Below, piece after piece: positions 51,881-53,823 of a stretch of DNA of 53,823 nt. The stretch's first letter is position 1. Every line of letters begins with the position of its first letter. Location: assembly GCF_020037025.1 (NCBI RefSeq), contig NZ_JAIQLH010000091.1:1-53823 (forward strand). The letters run 5' to 3'. The position numbers and the translations under genes are program-made. This DNA comes from Streptomyces huiliensis (lineage in GTDB: Bacteria; Actinomycetota; Actinomycetes; Streptomycetales; Streptomycetaceae). Below the pieces are notes generated by a model. That model was not told the origin of the DNA and ran no database searches. It saw only the letters and a list, made by a program, of their open reading frames with translations.

Positions 51881-52300
51881 ATGAGCGAACCGCCGACCCC
51901 CGCCGGGGCGCCGGACGCGTTGCACCGGCGGCGCGTCGGTGGCCGCGACGGCCGACGTGCGCGGGGCGGTCGGCTTCTCCTCCTTCGGCGTGCCGGCGTA
52001 CTACGCGATCGCCGGCACCCCTGCCTGGCCCCTCACCCCGGAGGAGGGCCCCTCACCCCGGAGGGGGGCCGCTCACCCCGGAGGGGGGCCGCTCACCCCG
52101 GAGGGGGGCCGCTCACCCCGGAGGAGGGCCGCTCACCCCGGAGGGGGGCCGCCCGGCTCGGATCGTCCCGGCCCTGGGACTGGCCGGCTGCCGGGCGTCG
52201 GCCTTCGCCCTCCCGCCGGCCCCGGTGCTCTGGGGGTCGCGGTGCTCGCTTCCGGCGCCACCGCGTACGGCATCCGCCGCGCGGTGACCGTACGCCGGTC
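51881..52300 (+). pseudogene. Remnant of an APC-family amino-acid permease
   Basis: A ribosome-binding site (GAAGGAG) and ATG 51881 start a permease-like N-terminus (MSEPPTPAGAPDALHRR). After about 17 codons the sequence jumps to the typical end of an APC permease: ADVRGAVGFSSFGVPAYYAI, then LTPEEG, RPARIVPALGLAGC and GVAVLASGATAYGIRRAV, read in three frames. The central several hundred codons are deleted. The LTPEEG segment has been expanded into a 20-bp tandem repeat. Confidence 0.7.
52032..52151. repeat. Six tandem 20-bp repeats
   Basis: Six contiguous copies of CTCACCCCGGAGGRGGGCCS run from 52032 to 52151. The unit corresponds to Leu-Thr-Pro-Glu-Glu-Gly in the permease relic. Because 20 is not a multiple of three, the frame changes with each copy. 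Confidence 0.92.
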
Positions 52301-52410
52301 ACAGCCCCGGCGCGGCGCCGGGCGGGCGGGGGCGGAGCGGCGCCGTCAGGACACGGTTCGGGGCCCGGCCGGAAGGGCCCGCCGGCACCGCCGCGCCCGC
52401 CGAGCGGTCA

Positions 52411-52431
52411 CGGCCGGGGGCTCCCCGGCCG
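52411..52431 (-). terminator. Likely terminator of the arsenic genes
   Basis: CGGCCGGGG (52411-52419) and CCCCGGCCG (52423-52431) form a perfect 9-bp hairpin with a 3-base loop, ten bases beyond the arsC stop. GC-rich hairpins are common here, so confidence is moderate. Confidence 0.5.
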
Positions 52432-52440
52432 GAAGCCCCG

Positions 52441-52860
52441 TCACCCCCGCGCCTCGACACCGAGTTCCGAGAGCAGCGCGCGGACGCGGCGTTCGATCTC
52501 GTCACGGATCGGGCGGACGGCGTCGACGCCTTGGCCGGCGGGGTCGGCGAGCTTCCAGTCGAGGTACCGCTTGCCGGGGAAGACGGGGCAGGCGTCGCCG
52601 CAGCCCATGGTGACGACGACGTCGGACGCCCGGACGGCGTCGGTGGTCAGCAGCTTCGGGGTCCGGGCGGAGATGTCGACGCCGACCTCGCGCATCGCCT
52701 CGACGACGGCCGGATTGACCGTCTCGGCGGGAGCCGAGCCTGCGGAGCGGACCTCGACGCGGCCCGCGCCGAGGTGGGTGAGGAAGGCGGCGCCCATCTG
52801 GGAGCGGCCGGCATTGTGGACGCACACGAAGAGGACCGAGGGCTTGGGGGACTCAGACAC
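52441..52860 (-). CDS. arsC: Arsenate reductase, low-molecular-weight phosphatase type
   Basis: A 139-residue LMW-phosphatase-type arsenate reductase. The P-loop is CVHNAGRSQMG (Cys13, Arg19). The second redox region is VVTMGCGDACPVFPGKRYLD with two Cys residues, followed by WKLADPAGQ. It reduces arsenate to arsenite using thioredoxin or mycothiol-linked electrons. The start overlaps the end of the ACR3 gene by eight bases, so the two form one operon on the minus strand: efflux first, then reductase. Confidence 0.92.
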   Translation of the reverse strand: MSESPKPSVLFVCVHNAGRSQMGAAFLTHLGAGRVEVRSAGSAPAETVNPAVVEAMREVGVDISARTPKLLTTDAVRASDVVVTMGCGDACPVFPGKRYLDWKLADPAGQGVDAVRPIRDEIERRVRALLSELGVEARG

Positions 52861-53823
52861 GGGCGGAACCTTCCGGGGCGGCGGCCGGGCGGCCGGCGGG
52901 GGACGGCGGGAAGAAGCGGCGGGCGGCCAGGGCGACGTACACCAGGCCGATCAGCACGGGCACCTCGATCAGCGGGCCGACGACCCCGGCGAGGGCCTGG
53001 CCGGAGGACGCGCCGAAAGTGGCGACGGCCACCGCGATGGCCAGCTCGAAGTTGTTGCCCGCGGCGGTGAACGCCAGGGTGGTCGCGCGCGGGTGGTCCA
53101 GGCCGGCCACGAGGCCCAGTGCCATGGACCCGGTCCACATGACAGCGAAGTAGACGAGCAGGGGCAGCGCGATGCGGGCCACGTCGAGCGGCCGGGAGGT
53201 GATGGCGTCGCCTTGGAGGGCGAAGAGCACGACGATGGTGAACAGCAGTCCGTAGAGGGCGAACGGGCTGATGCGGGGGATCAGCCGCGTCTCGTACCAG
53301 GTGCGGCCCCTGGCCTTCTCCCCGAGGCGGCGGGTGAGGTAGCCGGCGGCGAGGGGGATGCCCAGGAAGATCAGCACGCTGCGGGCGATCTCCCACACCG
53401 AGGCGTCGAGCGCTGTGGTCTCCAGGCCGAGCCGGCCGGGCAGGACGGACAGGTAGAACCAGCCCAGGCCCGCGAAGGCGATCACCTGGAAGACGCTGTT
53501 GAGGGCGACGAGGACGGCGGCGGCCTCGCGGTCGCCGCAGGCGAGGTCGTTCCAGATGATCACCATCGCGATGCAGCGGGCCAGCCCGACGATGATCAGG
53601 CCGGTGCGGTATTCGGGCAGGTCCGGCAGGAACAGCCAGGCCAGGGTGAACATCACGGCGGGGCCGAGCACCCAGTTCAGCAGCAGCGACGGTACGAGGA
53701 GGCGGCGGTCGCGAGCGACCGTGTCGAGGCGGTCGTAGCGGACCTTGGCCAGCACCGGGTACATCATCACCAGCAGCCCGAGGGCGATCGGCAGCGAGAC
53801 GCCGGTGACGGTCACCCTCGCCA
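52853..53823 (-). CDS. ACR3-family arsenite efflux transporter (5' end beyond the window)
   Basis: The visible 320 or more residues contain about nine membrane segments. ACR3 signatures include GVSLPIALGLLVMMYPVLAK, VLGPAVMFTLAWLFLPDLPE, GLARCIAMVIIWNDLACGD with the conserved Cys, and FTAAGNNFELAIAVAVATFG. The frame is open to the window edge, and ACR3 proteins normally have another 30-50 residues before VSLPIALG. The GTG at 53815 is therefore probably internal. It exports arsenite produced by the adjacent ArsC. Any ArsR gene would lie outside to the right. Confidence 0.92.
   Translation of the reverse strand, partial: ARVTVTGVSLPIALGLLVMMYPVLAKVRYDRLDTVARDRRLLVPSLLLNWVLGPAVMFTLAWLFLPDLPEYRTGLIIVGLARCIAMVIIWNDLACGDREAAAVLVALNSVFQVIAFAGLGWFYLSVLPGRLGLETTALDASVWEIARSVLIFLGIPLAAGYLTRRLGEKARGRTWYETRLIPRISPFALYGLLFTIVVLFALQGDAITSRPLDVARIALPLLVYFAVMWTGSMALGLVAGLDHPRATTLAFTAAGNNFELAIAVAVATFGASSGQALAGVVGPLIEVPVLIGLVYVALAARRFFPPSPAGRPAAAPEGSARV

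Overview
The window is very GC-rich, with strong third-position GC bias, frequent GTG starts and purine-rich ribosome-binding sites. The gene families present (ECF41-type SigJ, GlxA-type AraC regulators, an F420-style LLM oxidoreductase, ACR3/ArsC, secreted Slp/Tap-type hydrolases, DUF6192) point to a Streptomyces or close relative. The mix of secondary metabolism, regulators, mobile-element debris and pseudogenes suggests an accessory chromosomal region. No rRNA, tRNA or CRISPR array was seen.

Left part (1-16.7 kb). A divergent AhpD-like/SigJ pair carries an exact ECF41-type promoter. An HslV-like protein, a sarcosine/dimethylglycine N-methyltransferase-like gene and a secreted VanX-type dipeptidase follow. 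A relic of an aldehyde dehydrogenase C-terminus precedes a complete lasso-peptide cluster (5.1-9.7 kb): a 35-residue precursor, a hairpin attenuator, the cyclase, a stand-alone RRE protein, the leader protease and an ABC exporter. The predicted core LKDHGPKDILGGKQVL has Asp at position 8 and resembles lagmysin. Next come a MarR regulator, two alpha/beta hydrolases, an AraC regulator, a secreted intradiol dioxygenase and an LLM oxidoreductase.

Middle part (16.8-38 kb). Regulators, small enzymes and membrane proteins surround a compact second biosynthetic locus at 23.2-28.8 kb. It holds a stand-alone adenylation-thiolation-reductase protein followed by two translationally linked cytochromes P450. 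Both P450s have changed I-helix motifs. A TetR gene faces the locus. Further on are a FAD amine oxidase with a strong upstream palindrome, a Tat-exported FAD oxidoreductase, a GlxA regulator next to an isochorismatase-type hydrolase, membrane proteins and a SMI1/KNR4 protein.

Right part (38.1-52.4 kb) is a zone of gene decay. A two-component system is wrecked: the kinase is truncated and the response regulator is frameshifted. It abuts a chimeric island (about 39.07-46.68 kb) holding a zinc-ribbon-like protein, a DUF6192 pseudogene with at least three frameshifts, an intact IS5-type transposase, a glycosyltransferase paired with a large glycine-rich/Ig-like protein, and the tail of a Tn554-like recombination module. 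The island runs into an alpha/beta hydrolase with no N-terminus, so the two flanks come from different genes. Beyond it are a tartrate/malate dehydrogenase-like gene and a LysR gene separated by a hexanucleotide microsatellite, an O-methyltransferase relic, a secreted six-repeat propeller-like protein, and an amino-acid permease relic containing a 20-bp tandem repeat. An arsenic-resistance pair (arsC and ACR3) closes the window; the ACR3 gene runs off the right edge.
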